From Sphingobium nicotianae (GTDB taxonomy: Bacteria > Pseudomonadota > Alphaproteobacteria > Sphingomonadales > Sphingomonadaceae), in contig NZ_JAHGAW010000006.1 of the NCBI RefSeq assembly GCF_018603885.1, positions 1 through 64,000 of the forward strand: a DNA stretch of 64,000 bases. The letters run 5' to 3'. The notes under the pieces are model-generated. The model searched no databases, was not told the DNA's origin, and saw only the letters and a list, made by a program, of their open reading frames with translations. Position numbers and translations under genes: made by a program. Shown piece after piece: positions 56,022 to 63,376 of the stretch (position 1 is the stretch's first letter; each line of letters starts with the position of its first letter).

Positions 56022-56366
56022 TCATGGGAAGACGAGATCGAGGTTGCGCCAGTCCTTGGTGGCCACCGCGCAATTGGCGGCCCAGTCCGGCGAGTAATTG
56101 AGATGATCGGGCACCGCGACCGGCCAGAAGCAGGTGACGTAGCAATCGTAAATGTCGCGCTCGACCGGCTGGCACAGGCCCGCCGTGCCGCCACCCGAAT
56201 CCACTTCCCAGCCGGGCGAGAAGGAGAGCGTACAGCCCATCGGCACATGCGGCCGGGGTGCGTTCTGCTGCAGGGCGACGACATCTTCCTCGGTCGAGGC
56301 GTCTGCCGCAGTGATCGCGTCGTCGATGCGCTGTGCTTTCCTGTTGAGGGGCCGGAGATGCTTCAT
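56022..56366 (-). CDS. qhpC: Quinohemoprotein amine dehydrogenase gamma subunit (CTQ-bearing peptide)
   Basis: A 114-residue precursor of the smallest subunit. All residues needed for crosslinking are at the spacing known from Paracoccus: C45/E54 (nine apart), C65/D71 (six) and C79/D87 (eight) for thioether bonds, and C75/W81 (six) for CTQ. By that register the mature chain starts near residue 39, giving a leader of about 38 residues with no Sec or Tat signal. Export would therefore depend on QhpE and QhpF. The ATG overlaps the qhpD stop by 4 bp. Confidence 0.95.
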   Translation of the reverse strand: MKHLRPLNRKAQRIDDAITAADASTEEDVVALQQNAPRPHVPMGCTLSFSPGWEVDSGGGTAGLCQPVERDIYDCYVTCFWPVAVPDHLNYSPDWAANCAVATKDWRNLDLVFP

Positions 56367-57823
56367 GACAGGGCCTTCCGTTCAGCAAATCGTTCCAGGA
56401 ACTGGGGATTGAGGGCGCTCAGCGCGCCGTAGATCTTGAGGCAGGTGTCGGTCCACTCGCGGATCCAGTCGCAATAGTGGAGGTTGGCGTGGCCGGTGTC
56501 GCCGTAGCGCACGAACGCCTCGTGATGGCAGCCGCCGGCGCAGAGCGGGCGCGCCCAGCAGGTCTGGCATTCATATTTGGCGGTGACGTGGCCGCGCGAG
56601 AGGAAGTCCTCGCGCTTGTCCTGATCGATGCCGGTTTCGAGATTGCCGAGCGTGTGCGTGTCGGCATCGGTGAAGCGGTGGCAGGGCGAGAGATCGCCGG
56701 ACGGACTGACCCCGAGCAGGCCCAGGCCCGCGCCGCAGGGATGCGACTTGTTGACGCCGGCCAGCAGCTCGCCGATCGTCTCGCTGACATTGGTGAAGCC
56801 GTGCATCCGGCCGCGCAGGGCATATTCCAGCCACTCGTCGGCCAGTTCGTGGAACTGGGCGAGCACCTCGTTCATGCCGTCGCCGTTGATCGAGTAATCA
56901 TGGTCGCCCGAGGTCGTCACCGGCGCGAAGCCGACCTCATGGAAGCCGATATCGTCCTTCAAGTGGCGATAGATGCGCACCACGTCGGTGACGCCGTTGG
57001 TCAGCGTCACGCGCGCCGTGATCGCGCGGGTCTTGTGATTGGCGATGAGCTTGCGCAGGCGCGGCTCGATCACCGCATAGGTGCCCTTGCCGGTCTTGTA
57101 GACGCGGTGCTTGTCCTGCAGGTCCGGCGGGCCGTCCATGCTGACCGTGACGCCGATGCCGTTGTCCGAGAGGAAGGCGATGATCTCGTCGGTGAGCAGC
57201 GTCGCGTTGGTGGTGAGGCTGAAGCCGATCGTCTTGCCGGCCGCGGCCGCCGCCTCGTTCGCATAGAGCACCACCTCCTTCAGCAGCTTGAAGTTCATCA
57301 GCGTCTCGCCGCCGAAGAAGGTGATGTGCACAGCCCCGCGGTCCCGGGACTGCTCCAGCAGGAAGTCGACCGACGTTTTCGCCGTGTCGATCGTCATATA
57401 TTTGGGCTTGCCGGCGGGCGTCGCGATCTTGTCGGCGCCGAACTCGTAGCAATAGGTGCAGGCGAGATTGCACTGGTTCGTGATGTTGAGCACCAGCGCC
57501 TGCAGCGGGAAATCGGCCGGCGGGCTGGTCGGGCCGGGCTCGGGCGCGCCGCGATCGGTGACGATGCCGCGCACCAGGCGCAGCTCGCGGATCAGCTCCT
57601 CGGCATCCGCGCCGTCATAGCCGCCGGCGACCAGCGCCTCGACCAGCTCGGCATGGCTCATCTCGCGCTCGTCGAGCCGGGCAAGGACATTGGTCGCGGC
57701 CTGGTCCAGCGCGAAGATCGAGCCGGCCGACACGAGGTACATGAACTCCTGCCCGACCGACTGGAAGCTGTGCATCTCGCCGCGCCGGTAACGGGTGACG
57801 CTGATCGGCTCCATCTTGGTCAT
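56363..57823 (-). CDS. qhpD: Radical SAM maturase QhpD (thioether crosslinks)
   Basis: A 486-residue radical SAM/SPASM enzyme. The SAM cluster motif is CNLACTYC (C118, C122, C125). A C-terminal SPASM region has CGAGLGLLGVSPSGDLSPC and CQTCWARPLCAGGCHHE for auxiliary clusters. An N-terminal PqqD-like peptide-binding part (about residues 20-90) is followed by LQALVLNITNQ. QhpD forms the Cys-to-Asp/Glu thioether bonds in QhpC. The ATG at 57823 overlaps the qhpA stop by 4 bp. Confidence 0.94.
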   Translation of the reverse strand: MTKMEPISVTRYRRGEMHSFQSVGQEFMYLVSAGSIFALDQAATNVLARLDEREMSHAELVEALVAGGYDGADAEELIRELRLVRGIVTDRGAPEPGPTSPPADFPLQALVLNITNQCNLACTYCYEFGADKIATPAGKPKYMTIDTAKTSVDFLLEQSRDRGAVHITFFGGETLMNFKLLKEVVLYANEAAAAAGKTIGFSLTTNATLLTDEIIAFLSDNGIGVTVSMDGPPDLQDKHRVYKTGKGTYAVIEPRLRKLIANHKTRAITARVTLTNGVTDVVRIYRHLKDDIGFHEVGFAPVTTSGDHDYSINGDGMNEVLAQFHELADEWLEYALRGRMHGFTNVSETIGELLAGVNKSHPCGAGLGLLGVSPSGDLSPCHRFTDADTHTLGNLETGIDQDKREDFLSRGHVTAKYECQTCWARPLCAGGCHHEAFVRYGDTGHANLHYCDWIREWTDTCLKIYGALSALNPQFLERFAERKALS

Positions 57824-59673
57824 TGCGAAACCTCCGGCTGGTCCCAGCGCTTGTAGGTGGGCACGGTCACGACCAGGTAGGAGCGGGCGGTGAGCGGCCG
57901 GCCGAACGCGTCCTTCTCGGACTTCGCCGTCGCGACGACCCACACCTCGCCATAATTGTTGCGACTGAAGCGGCGCTTGGGGTTCGGCCCTTCGACCGAG
58001 GGGACGAACAGCGCGGCCGGGCTCAGCGTGCCGACGAAATCCTTGTCGTCGTCATAGGTGACGGTCGAGAATTCCTGCACGCTCCAGGTGACGTCGATCG
58101 AGCCGAGCGGGATGTCGTCGGCAGTGTTGGGCTTGCCATCGAGGCCATTGTCGAAGCCGATGGCGTCATATTGCTGATAGCCCTTGGGATATTTCTCGCC
58201 GCCGAGATGGGCGAGGCTCGTCTCGGGCGTGACCTTGAGATAGTCGACCTTCTTGTAGATCGGCAGCGCCTTCTGCAGGACCGTGCCGCGTATGCCGACG
58301 TCGCGCAGGCCGGGGAGGGCGGCACTGGCGACGTCGACGGTGGCGACCACCTCGTTGGCGCTCGCCGAGGCGACCTTCTTGACGGTGACGCCGGCGCCGA
58401 GATCGAGATCGGCGGCGGTGAGTCCGCTCGGCAGGTTGGCGCCGTAGATATGGACGCTGACACCGGTTGAGCCAACCTTGATCGCATAAGGCGAGACGCT
58501 GACCACCACCGGATCGGCGCTGACGCGGGTCAGCTTCACGTCCATGCCGAACTCGTGATACTCGCCCCAGTACCAGCGGCCCTCCGCGCTCTTCTGGTCG
58601 GGCGAGAACCACATCGTCTCGCGCATCACGCTTTCGAGATCGTCCGGCTTCTCGGTCGAGAGCGCGCCCTGCGAGCGGCCGCGCCAGCTATAGCCCGAAT
58701 AGATGATGCCGCTGCCCTTGCGGGTCATCGCGGTGCCGCCGGTGAGGGAGTGCAGGGTCGTCGAGGTGGTGAAATCCGCAGGATCGCTGCCCGGCGCGAT
58801 TGTCATCTCGCCCACGAAGCGGCCCTTGCCGGGCACGGTCGCCGAGACGATCCAGGTGCCGGCGAGCTTGGGATCGCGGATGCGCGGCTGCCAGGCGGCC
58901 CATTCGGGCGTGTGCAGCGCCGCGGCCTTGGAGATATAGTCGAGCGCGACCTCGCCCGGCGTGGGCGGCGGGGGCGCGCCGTCGGCCGGCTCGGCGCCCG
59001 GCATGCGCCGGCGATACTGCGCTTCCGCCTGCGGATAGAGCGCGACGTGCATGTTCTGCAGCAGCGCCCATTCCGTGCGCGTGCGGCGCGAGGACATGGG
59101 CTGGCCGAACGCATGGCAGGAGGCGCAGGCGGTGCGGACGGTCTCGTTGGGGATGTTCGTCTCGTCGAGGATACGGCGCTCGGCCATGTACATGACCGGC
59201 TTGGCCTCCTCGGGCGCCAGACCGTGCCATGTCGCGAGATATTTGACGATGCCCTTGGCTTCCACGGGCGAGATCGGCGCGCCGTTCAGCTCGACCATGC
59301 GCTTGATCGTCTGCGCCCAGCCTTCCGGCGTCGCGCGCACCCAGGAGATGCGGCTCAGATTGCCCTTGGCGTCCGGCGCGTGGCAGGTGCCGCATTTCTC
59401 GATCGTGAGCTTGTCGGTGACGGGGATGCCGGCCTCGGTCTCGACCATCGGCCAGGCGTCCTTGTCAGCCGGCTTGGTGGCGACCTGCGCCGCCACGACG
59501 GAGGCGCAGCCGACGGCGCTCGCCAGCAGGAGCTTCTGCGCCAGGGAGACGCGCGCGCTCAGCTTTCGCACCTGCGAAGGGATGCGCTGGAATGGCGTCA
59601 GGGTCACGCTTGATTGCGTCGATCCGCTCTCGGAATCGATCGATACTGGCTGGTCGCTCCGCGAGACGCTCAT
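57820..59673 (-). CDS. qhpA: Quinohemoprotein amine dehydrogenase alpha subunit (diheme)
   Basis: A 617-residue periplasmic subunit. A signal-like segment at about residues 42-63 (LAQKLLLASAVGCASVVAA) is preceded by an unusually long N-region. Two haem c sites follow, CGTCH (C94, C97, H98) and CASCH (C183, C186, H187). Immunoglobulin-like beta domains make up the C-terminal half (YAIKVGSTGVSVHIYGANLP). It carries electrons from CTQ to an external acceptor. AAGGGGA precedes the ATG. It is the first gene of the qhp operon, behind the shared promoter element. Confidence 0.94.
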   Translation of the reverse strand: MSVSRSDQPVSIDSESGSTQSSVTLTPFQRIPSQVRKLSARVSLAQKLLLASAVGCASVVAAQVATKPADKDAWPMVETEAGIPVTDKLTIEKCGTCHAPDAKGNLSRISWVRATPEGWAQTIKRMVELNGAPISPVEAKGIVKYLATWHGLAPEEAKPVMYMAERRILDETNIPNETVRTACASCHAFGQPMSSRRTRTEWALLQNMHVALYPQAEAQYRRRMPGAEPADGAPPPPTPGEVALDYISKAAALHTPEWAAWQPRIRDPKLAGTWIVSATVPGKGRFVGEMTIAPGSDPADFTTSTTLHSLTGGTAMTRKGSGIIYSGYSWRGRSQGALSTEKPDDLESVMRETMWFSPDQKSAEGRWYWGEYHEFGMDVKLTRVSADPVVVSVSPYAIKVGSTGVSVHIYGANLPSGLTAADLDLGAGVTVKKVASASANEVVATVDVASAALPGLRDVGIRGTVLQKALPIYKKVDYLKVTPETSLAHLGGEKYPKGYQQYDAIGFDNGLDGKPNTADDIPLGSIDVTWSVQEFSTVTYDDDKDFVGTLSPAALFVPSVEGPNPKRRFSRNNYGEVWVVATAKSEKDAFGRPLTARSYLVVTVPTYKRWDQPEVSQ

Positions 59674-59732
59674 GCTCGGATAGTCCCCTTATTTGTCCGG
59701 CGCCGCTGTGATTCGGTTCATCGGATTGCGCG

Positions 59733-59762
59733 AAGATTGGACATTCGTCCAGAATTGGTCAA
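59733..59762 (-). promoter_or_regulatory. Predicted promoter/operator of the qhp operon
   Basis: On the minus strand a TTGACC box (59757-59762) and an AATCTT box (59733-59738) are separated by 18 bp. The palindrome TGGAC-N4-GTCCA (59738-59751) fills part of the spacer and touches the -10-like box. The same arrangement occurs upstream of aauB (63305-63333), and the 13-mer CGAAGATTGGACA is identical in both. Confidence 0.65.
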
Positions 59763-59820
59763 GCGACTTTTGCATGTGCGAACAGACTTTATTTTCAAGC
59801 CTGTCGGCGTGCCGCTCCGC

Positions 59821-60360
59821 TCAGTGCGTCGGGGCCGGCATGACGAACAATTGCCGCAGCGAGGCGGGCGCGCCGCACTTGCGGATGGCGCTCTCGACAT
59901 GGCGGGCGCGCTCCGCCTTGAGCGAGACGGAGGAGAGGGCGAACTGCCGCTCGTGAGCGACCTCGGCTTCCGTGAACGGCTTTGTGCCACGCGGCGCGCT
60001 GGTGCCGCCGATGCCGAAGATGACGTAGTTCACCAGATCGGCAAGCTGCTGATTGTCGGTGATGCGGCTGTGCGCGATGTTCGGCAGGCGGATGAGATAG
60101 GCGCGCGAGTCCGGCGTGCACATGAAGTAGCCGACGCGGCCCTGCAACTCGGGCAATTGCGCTGGCGCCGAGCGGCCGTCCACGCCGTGGCAGCCGCCGC
60201 AATTCTCGATATAGTCGGAGCGCGCCAGCAAGGGATCGCCGATCATCGCGGCAAGCGGGTCGGCGCCGGTCTCGGCCCGGCCGGTCATCGAGCCCGCAGC
60301 CGCGCAGATCATGAGCGTCAGCACGGCGAGCAGGACCAGAGAGGCGCGGAGGGTCGGCAT
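59821..60360 (-). CDS. Monoheme cytochrome c of the TTQ amine dehydrogenase operon
   Basis: A 179-residue secreted cytochrome. A hydrophobic signal (about residues 5-24) is followed by one haem c site CGGCH (C54, C57, H58). Candidate axial Met residues lie near the C-terminus (FVMPAPTH). Aromatic amine dehydrogenase clusters often carry a small cytochrome c gene here, whereas methylamine dehydrogenase clusters carry amicyanin. It is the likely first electron acceptor. With only one haem it cannot be MauG. Confidence 0.82.
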   Translation of the reverse strand: MPTLRASLVLLAVLTLMICAAAGSMTGRAETGADPLAAMIGDPLLARSDYIENCGGCHGVDGRSAPAQLPELQGRVGYFMCTPDSRAYLIRLPNIAHSRITDNQQLADLVNYVIFGIGGTSAPRGTKPFTEAEVAHERQFALSSVSLKAERARHVESAIRKCGAPASLRQLFVMPAPTH

Positions 60361-60389
60361 GACCGGTCTCACCCTCGCGACCTTCCGGT

Positions 60390-60935
60390 CTACTGCGCTG
60401 CGCCGACCAGCACGGCGGTCGAACAATGATACTGCATGCTGTCCGTGCCGAAGCACCAGATGATGTCGTTGTTGAGTTGCGGCGTGTAGATCTGCGTCTC
60501 GCGGTCGGCATTGTCGCAGAAGCAATGGTTGCACAGCGGCTTGCCGCAGCAGTCGCGATAGGCGATCAGATAGGCCTTGCCGTCATCGGGATTGATGCAT
60601 GTGCCGACCCAGGAGACGGGGGACGGCTGGGCGCCGGCCGGGCAGCTATGGATGCCGCCGCCGCAGCAGGAGCAGAGCGCGCCGTCGATCGCGCAATAGC
60701 GCCAGTAGTTGCACTCGGTGTCGTCCTTGGTCTGCGCGGCGCGCGCGAAGGCGGTCTTGCCCTCGGGCGAGCGATCCGGCTTGGCGGCATTGGCGCGGCT
60801 GACCGGCAACAGCGGGAAGGCGGGCGCGGCGACCAGGGCCAGCCCCAGTTTCGAGAGCAGGCTGCGGCGCGAGGTGCGGCCGGCAAAGCCACGCAGCAGC
60901 GATTCGCCCAGGCCATCGGCATCGAACTTCTTCAT
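60390..60935 (-). CDS. aauA: TTQ amine dehydrogenase light chain (aromatic amine dehydrogenase-like)
   Basis: A 181-residue precursor of the catalytic small subunit. A twin-arginine signal (TSRRSLLSKLG) is followed by a Cys-rich mature domain with 14 Cys. The TTQ tryptophans are W109 (SPVSWVGTC) and W160 (DIIWCFG), 51 residues apart as in methylamine dehydrogenase. The base Asp is D128 (YRDCC). Fourteen rather than twelve Cys, and LCSCCGG, fit the aromatic type. The active-site Thr position after YHC is Ser172 here. Confidence 0.9.
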   Translation of the reverse strand: MKKFDADGLGESLLRGFAGRTSRRSLLSKLGLALVAAPAFPLLPVSRANAAKPDRSPEGKTAFARAAQTKDDTECNYWRYCAIDGALCSCCGGGIHSCPAGAQPSPVSWVGTCINPDDGKAYLIAYRDCCGKPLCNHCFCDNADRETQIYTPQLNNDIIWCFGTDSMQYHCSTAVLVGAAQ

Positions 60936-60961
60936 CTGTTTGCCCCCTTTTCCCGACCGGC

Positions 60962-61564
60962 TCAGGCTGCCTGGGCCTTGAGGCCCGTGATGTAATCCTG
61001 CACCGAGCGGAGCCCCATCTCATGCGCGATGACCAGGCTCTCGAGATGCTCGCGGCTGTTGACGAGGCCCTTGGAGAGCACCGCGCCATGCTCGTCGAGC
61101 AGCACGGCGTAGGGCAGCTTCCCGACGCCATAGGCCTGGCCCACTTCCGGCCCGTTGATGAAGGTGTAACGCTCGAGCCCCTGCTTCGCGATCATCTCGC
61201 GCTGCACGGCCGGATCGTCGTCGCCCACGAAGCTGAGCGCGATGCGCTCGTCATGCGCGAAGGACTTGGCCATCGGGATCAGCGCCTTGCAGAGCGGGCA
61301 GGCGGCCGAGACGAACATGAGCAGCCGCAGCTTGGTGCCGTGCGCCTCGCCGCCGACGAAGGTCGTGCGCCCGTCGAGCGTCGCCGCCGCGATGGCATCC
61401 GCGCGCTCGCCCACTTCGGGGCCGCCCGCCGTGGTCAGTGCGCCGGCCGGGGCCACGCGCATGTGCAGGACGCCGACCTGCCGGGCGAGCGCGAGCAGCG
61501 CGGTGCCGAGGATCAGGATCACGACCCAGGAGAGGATTTGCGAGACGATGAGCGAAACCAGCAT
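60962..61564 (-). CDS. mauD: MauD-like thiol-disulfide protein for TTQ light-chain maturation
   Basis: A 200-residue protein with an N-terminal membrane helix (about residues 5-26) and a periplasmic thioredoxin-like domain. The redox motif is SAACPLCKALIP, and GVGKLPYAVLLDEHG contains the cis-Pro region. MauD is needed for disulfide formation in the Cys-rich light chain. It lies between mauE and the light-chain gene, 26 bp upstream of the latter. Confidence 0.92.
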   Translation of the reverse strand: MLVSLIVSQILSWVVILILGTALLALARQVGVLHMRVAPAGALTTAGGPEVGERADAIAAATLDGRTTFVGGEAHGTKLRLLMFVSAACPLCKALIPMAKSFAHDERIALSFVGDDDPAVQREMIAKQGLERYTFINGPEVGQAYGVGKLPYAVLLDEHGAVLSKGLVNSREHLESLVIAHEMGLRSVQDYITGLKAQAA

Positions 61565-61569
61565 GGCGC

Positions 61570-62115
61570 CTATCTCCTGGACGCGAGGGCTGGGGCGGTG
61601 CCGATCGCCCCGATGGAAGACATGAGCGCCGCAAGCAGCGCGAGGCTCAGCCCGGCCGCGACGGCGGTGACGAGATCGATCCCCGCCAGCGTCGCCAGCT
61701 CCGGCAGGCGCAGCAGCAAGGCCGCGCCGAAGAGCAGATTGCGCAGCACCAGCGTCCAGCTCAGCGATTGCGACAGTTCGGGCCGCCCGCATCCGCAGCT
61801 GATGTGGCTGCGGCCGCGCAGGATATTGATGGCCATGGCGAGCGCGAACAGGCCGAGCAGCGCGATGCCGAGCAGCGCCGGGACGGGACGCAAGCCGGCG
61901 ATGAGGGCGGCGCCGATCAGGATCTCGGCGAGGGGAAGCAAGGTGGCGGCGGGCGACACCAGCGCATCGGGCAGCAGCCGGTAATTGGCGATCACGCCCG
62001 GCAGCAGCCGGCGATGGCGCAGCTTGACGATGCCGGCGGTCGTGAAGATCAGGCCGATCCCGATCGAGGCCGCCAGGCCCGTCACCGACAGGGCGGTGGC
62101 CAGCGCGGTCATCAT
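61570..62115 (-). CDS. mauE: MauE family membrane protein
   Basis: A 181-residue membrane protein with four or five helices (FTTAGIVKLRH near the first; AALIAGLRPVPALLGIALLG). A CGCG motif sits on a loop (ISCGCGRPELSQ). MauE acts with MauD in transport or folding of the light chain. Its ATG overlaps the heavy-chain stop by 4 bp, and it ends 5 bp before mauD. Confidence 0.92.
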   Translation of the reverse strand: MMTALATALSVTGLAASIGIGLIFTTAGIVKLRHRRLLPGVIANYRLLPDALVSPAATLLPLAEILIGAALIAGLRPVPALLGIALLGLFALAMAINILRGRSHISCGCGRPELSQSLSWTLVLRNLLFGAALLLRLPELATLAGIDLVTAVAAGLSLALLAALMSSIGAIGTAPALASRR

Positions 62116-63266
62116 GACGCGGGCATGGTATAGGCCATGCCGCCTCCGGCCCGCTCGATCTTATGCTCTTCCTTGCCGGTCTTGCCGTCGAGGATGATGC
62201 CGTTGCCGCCTTCCTCCTCGTTGAGGAAGATCATCGGCTCGGCGCCTTGGGTCACTTCGATATGGGCGGCGGGGATCTTGAGCGGGAAGCGCCGCACGAC
62301 CTTCCTGCTCGTCGTATCGAGCACCCAGATCTCCTCGCCAGCCGCCTTGTGCGACCAATATTCGCCCATGTGCATCAGCACGTAGAGCTCACCCGAGGGC
62401 CGGTGCAGCGCCATCGGCTGGCGCCCGCCCGGATACCAGTCGACAGCGAGCGGCTTGGTGTCGGCGGCGGCATAGCCCGCGGCGGCCTGGATCGAATAAG
62501 GCTGCGCGACCGTCGGCGTCGCGCCGAGCGTGGCGGTGTAGATGAGGCCGGTATAGGACATCATCACCGTCTGCTGCTTGGCCTTGTCATACTGGAAATT
62601 CTCGAAGATCGGATCACCGGTGGCCGAGAAGAAGGGCGCGCTGTGCGTGATCACCGGCTTGGCGCCGCCGACCGTGACGGTGGCCAGCGACCCGTCCGAG
62701 CAGAGCGCCGAGAAGCCCACCGCCGGATTGGGCATCAGCGCCGCGCAGCCGGGCAGCTCGATCGCCTTGACGAACTTGCGCTTGGTGAGGTCGACGACGT
62801 TCACTGACGAGGCGGGGCTCATATTGTAGACGAAGCCCCATTTGCCGTCGTCGCTGATGATGAAATTCTGCTTGCGCTCGCCGACCAGCAGCCGGTCCGG
62901 AATATTGATGTCGGCCTGCAGCTTGAGATCGATCGCGTCATAGACCGCGACCATGTCCTGCCGGGTACCGCGATTGCCCTTCGTCCAGATCGTCTCGGAG
63001 ACGTAGTAGAACTTGCCGGTCGGATCGAGCGCCATGTCGGAGCTGGCGCTGGTGTTGACCATGCCCTTCATCTTGCCGGTCTTGGTGTCGTAGATGCTGG
63101 TGCCTTCGCTGCCGAAGCCGCCGCGCACGAACACCCATTCGGGCTTGGGCGGCTCCATCTTCGAGACTTCGGACGTCTCGCCCTCCTGCGCGCGGACCGC
63201 GCTGCTCGCCGTCATCAGGGCGAGGATGGTGAGCGAAGAAAGCACCCTGGCAGCGGCGAGCGTCAT
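62112..63266 (-). CDS. aauB: TTQ amine dehydrogenase heavy chain (beta propeller)
   Basis: A 384-residue secreted seven-bladed propeller. The signal peptide ends SSAVRAQEG. Blade motifs include VRGGFGSEGTSIYDTKTGKM, GKFYYVSETIW and GKWGFVYNMSPASSVNVVDL. The C-terminal HIEVTQGAEPMIFLNEEEG segment is typical of the family. Two heavy and two light chains form the periplasmic enzyme that turns primary amines into aldehydes and ammonia. The ATG at 63266 follows GGGGGA. It is the first gene of the operon. Confidence 0.92.
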   Translation of the reverse strand: MTLAAARVLSSLTILALMTASSAVRAQEGETSEVSKMEPPKPEWVFVRGGFGSEGTSIYDTKTGKMKGMVNTSASSDMALDPTGKFYYVSETIWTKGNRGTRQDMVAVYDAIDLKLQADINIPDRLLVGERKQNFIISDDGKWGFVYNMSPASSVNVVDLTKRKFVKAIELPGCAALMPNPAVGFSALCSDGSLATVTVGGAKPVITHSAPFFSATGDPIFENFQYDKAKQQTVMMSYTGLIYTATLGATPTVAQPYSIQAAAGYAAADTKPLAVDWYPGGRQPMALHRPSGELYVLMHMGEYWSHKAAGEEIWVLDTTSRKVVRRFPLKIPAAHIEVTQGAEPMIFLNEEEGGNGIILDGKTGKEEHKIERAGGGMAYTMPAS

Positions 63267-63304
63267 ATGGTCTGGTCCCCCGATCAATGCCGATCTCGCT
63301 GTCG

Positions 63305-63333
63305 AAGATTGGACAGATGTCCAAATTCGTCAA
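63305..63333 (-). promoter_or_regulatory. Predicted promoter/operator of the aau operon
   Basis: On the minus strand a TTGACG box (63328-63333) and an AATCTT box (63305-63310) are 17 bp apart. The palindrome TTGGAC-N4-GTCCAA (63309-63324) lies in the spacer. It is the counterpart of 59733-59762 upstream of qhpA. The -10-like box ends about 38 bp before the aauB start. Confidence 0.68.
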
Positions 63334-63376
63334 GTGTTTCTTGCGGCATCGCCACAAATTTTTTGCGAGTGCGAAA

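Noticed and set aside
59821..60360. MauG (TTQ-synthesising diheme enzyme)
   Set aside because: Only one CxxCH is present and the protein is about half the length of MauG, so it is called a monoheme cytochrome c.
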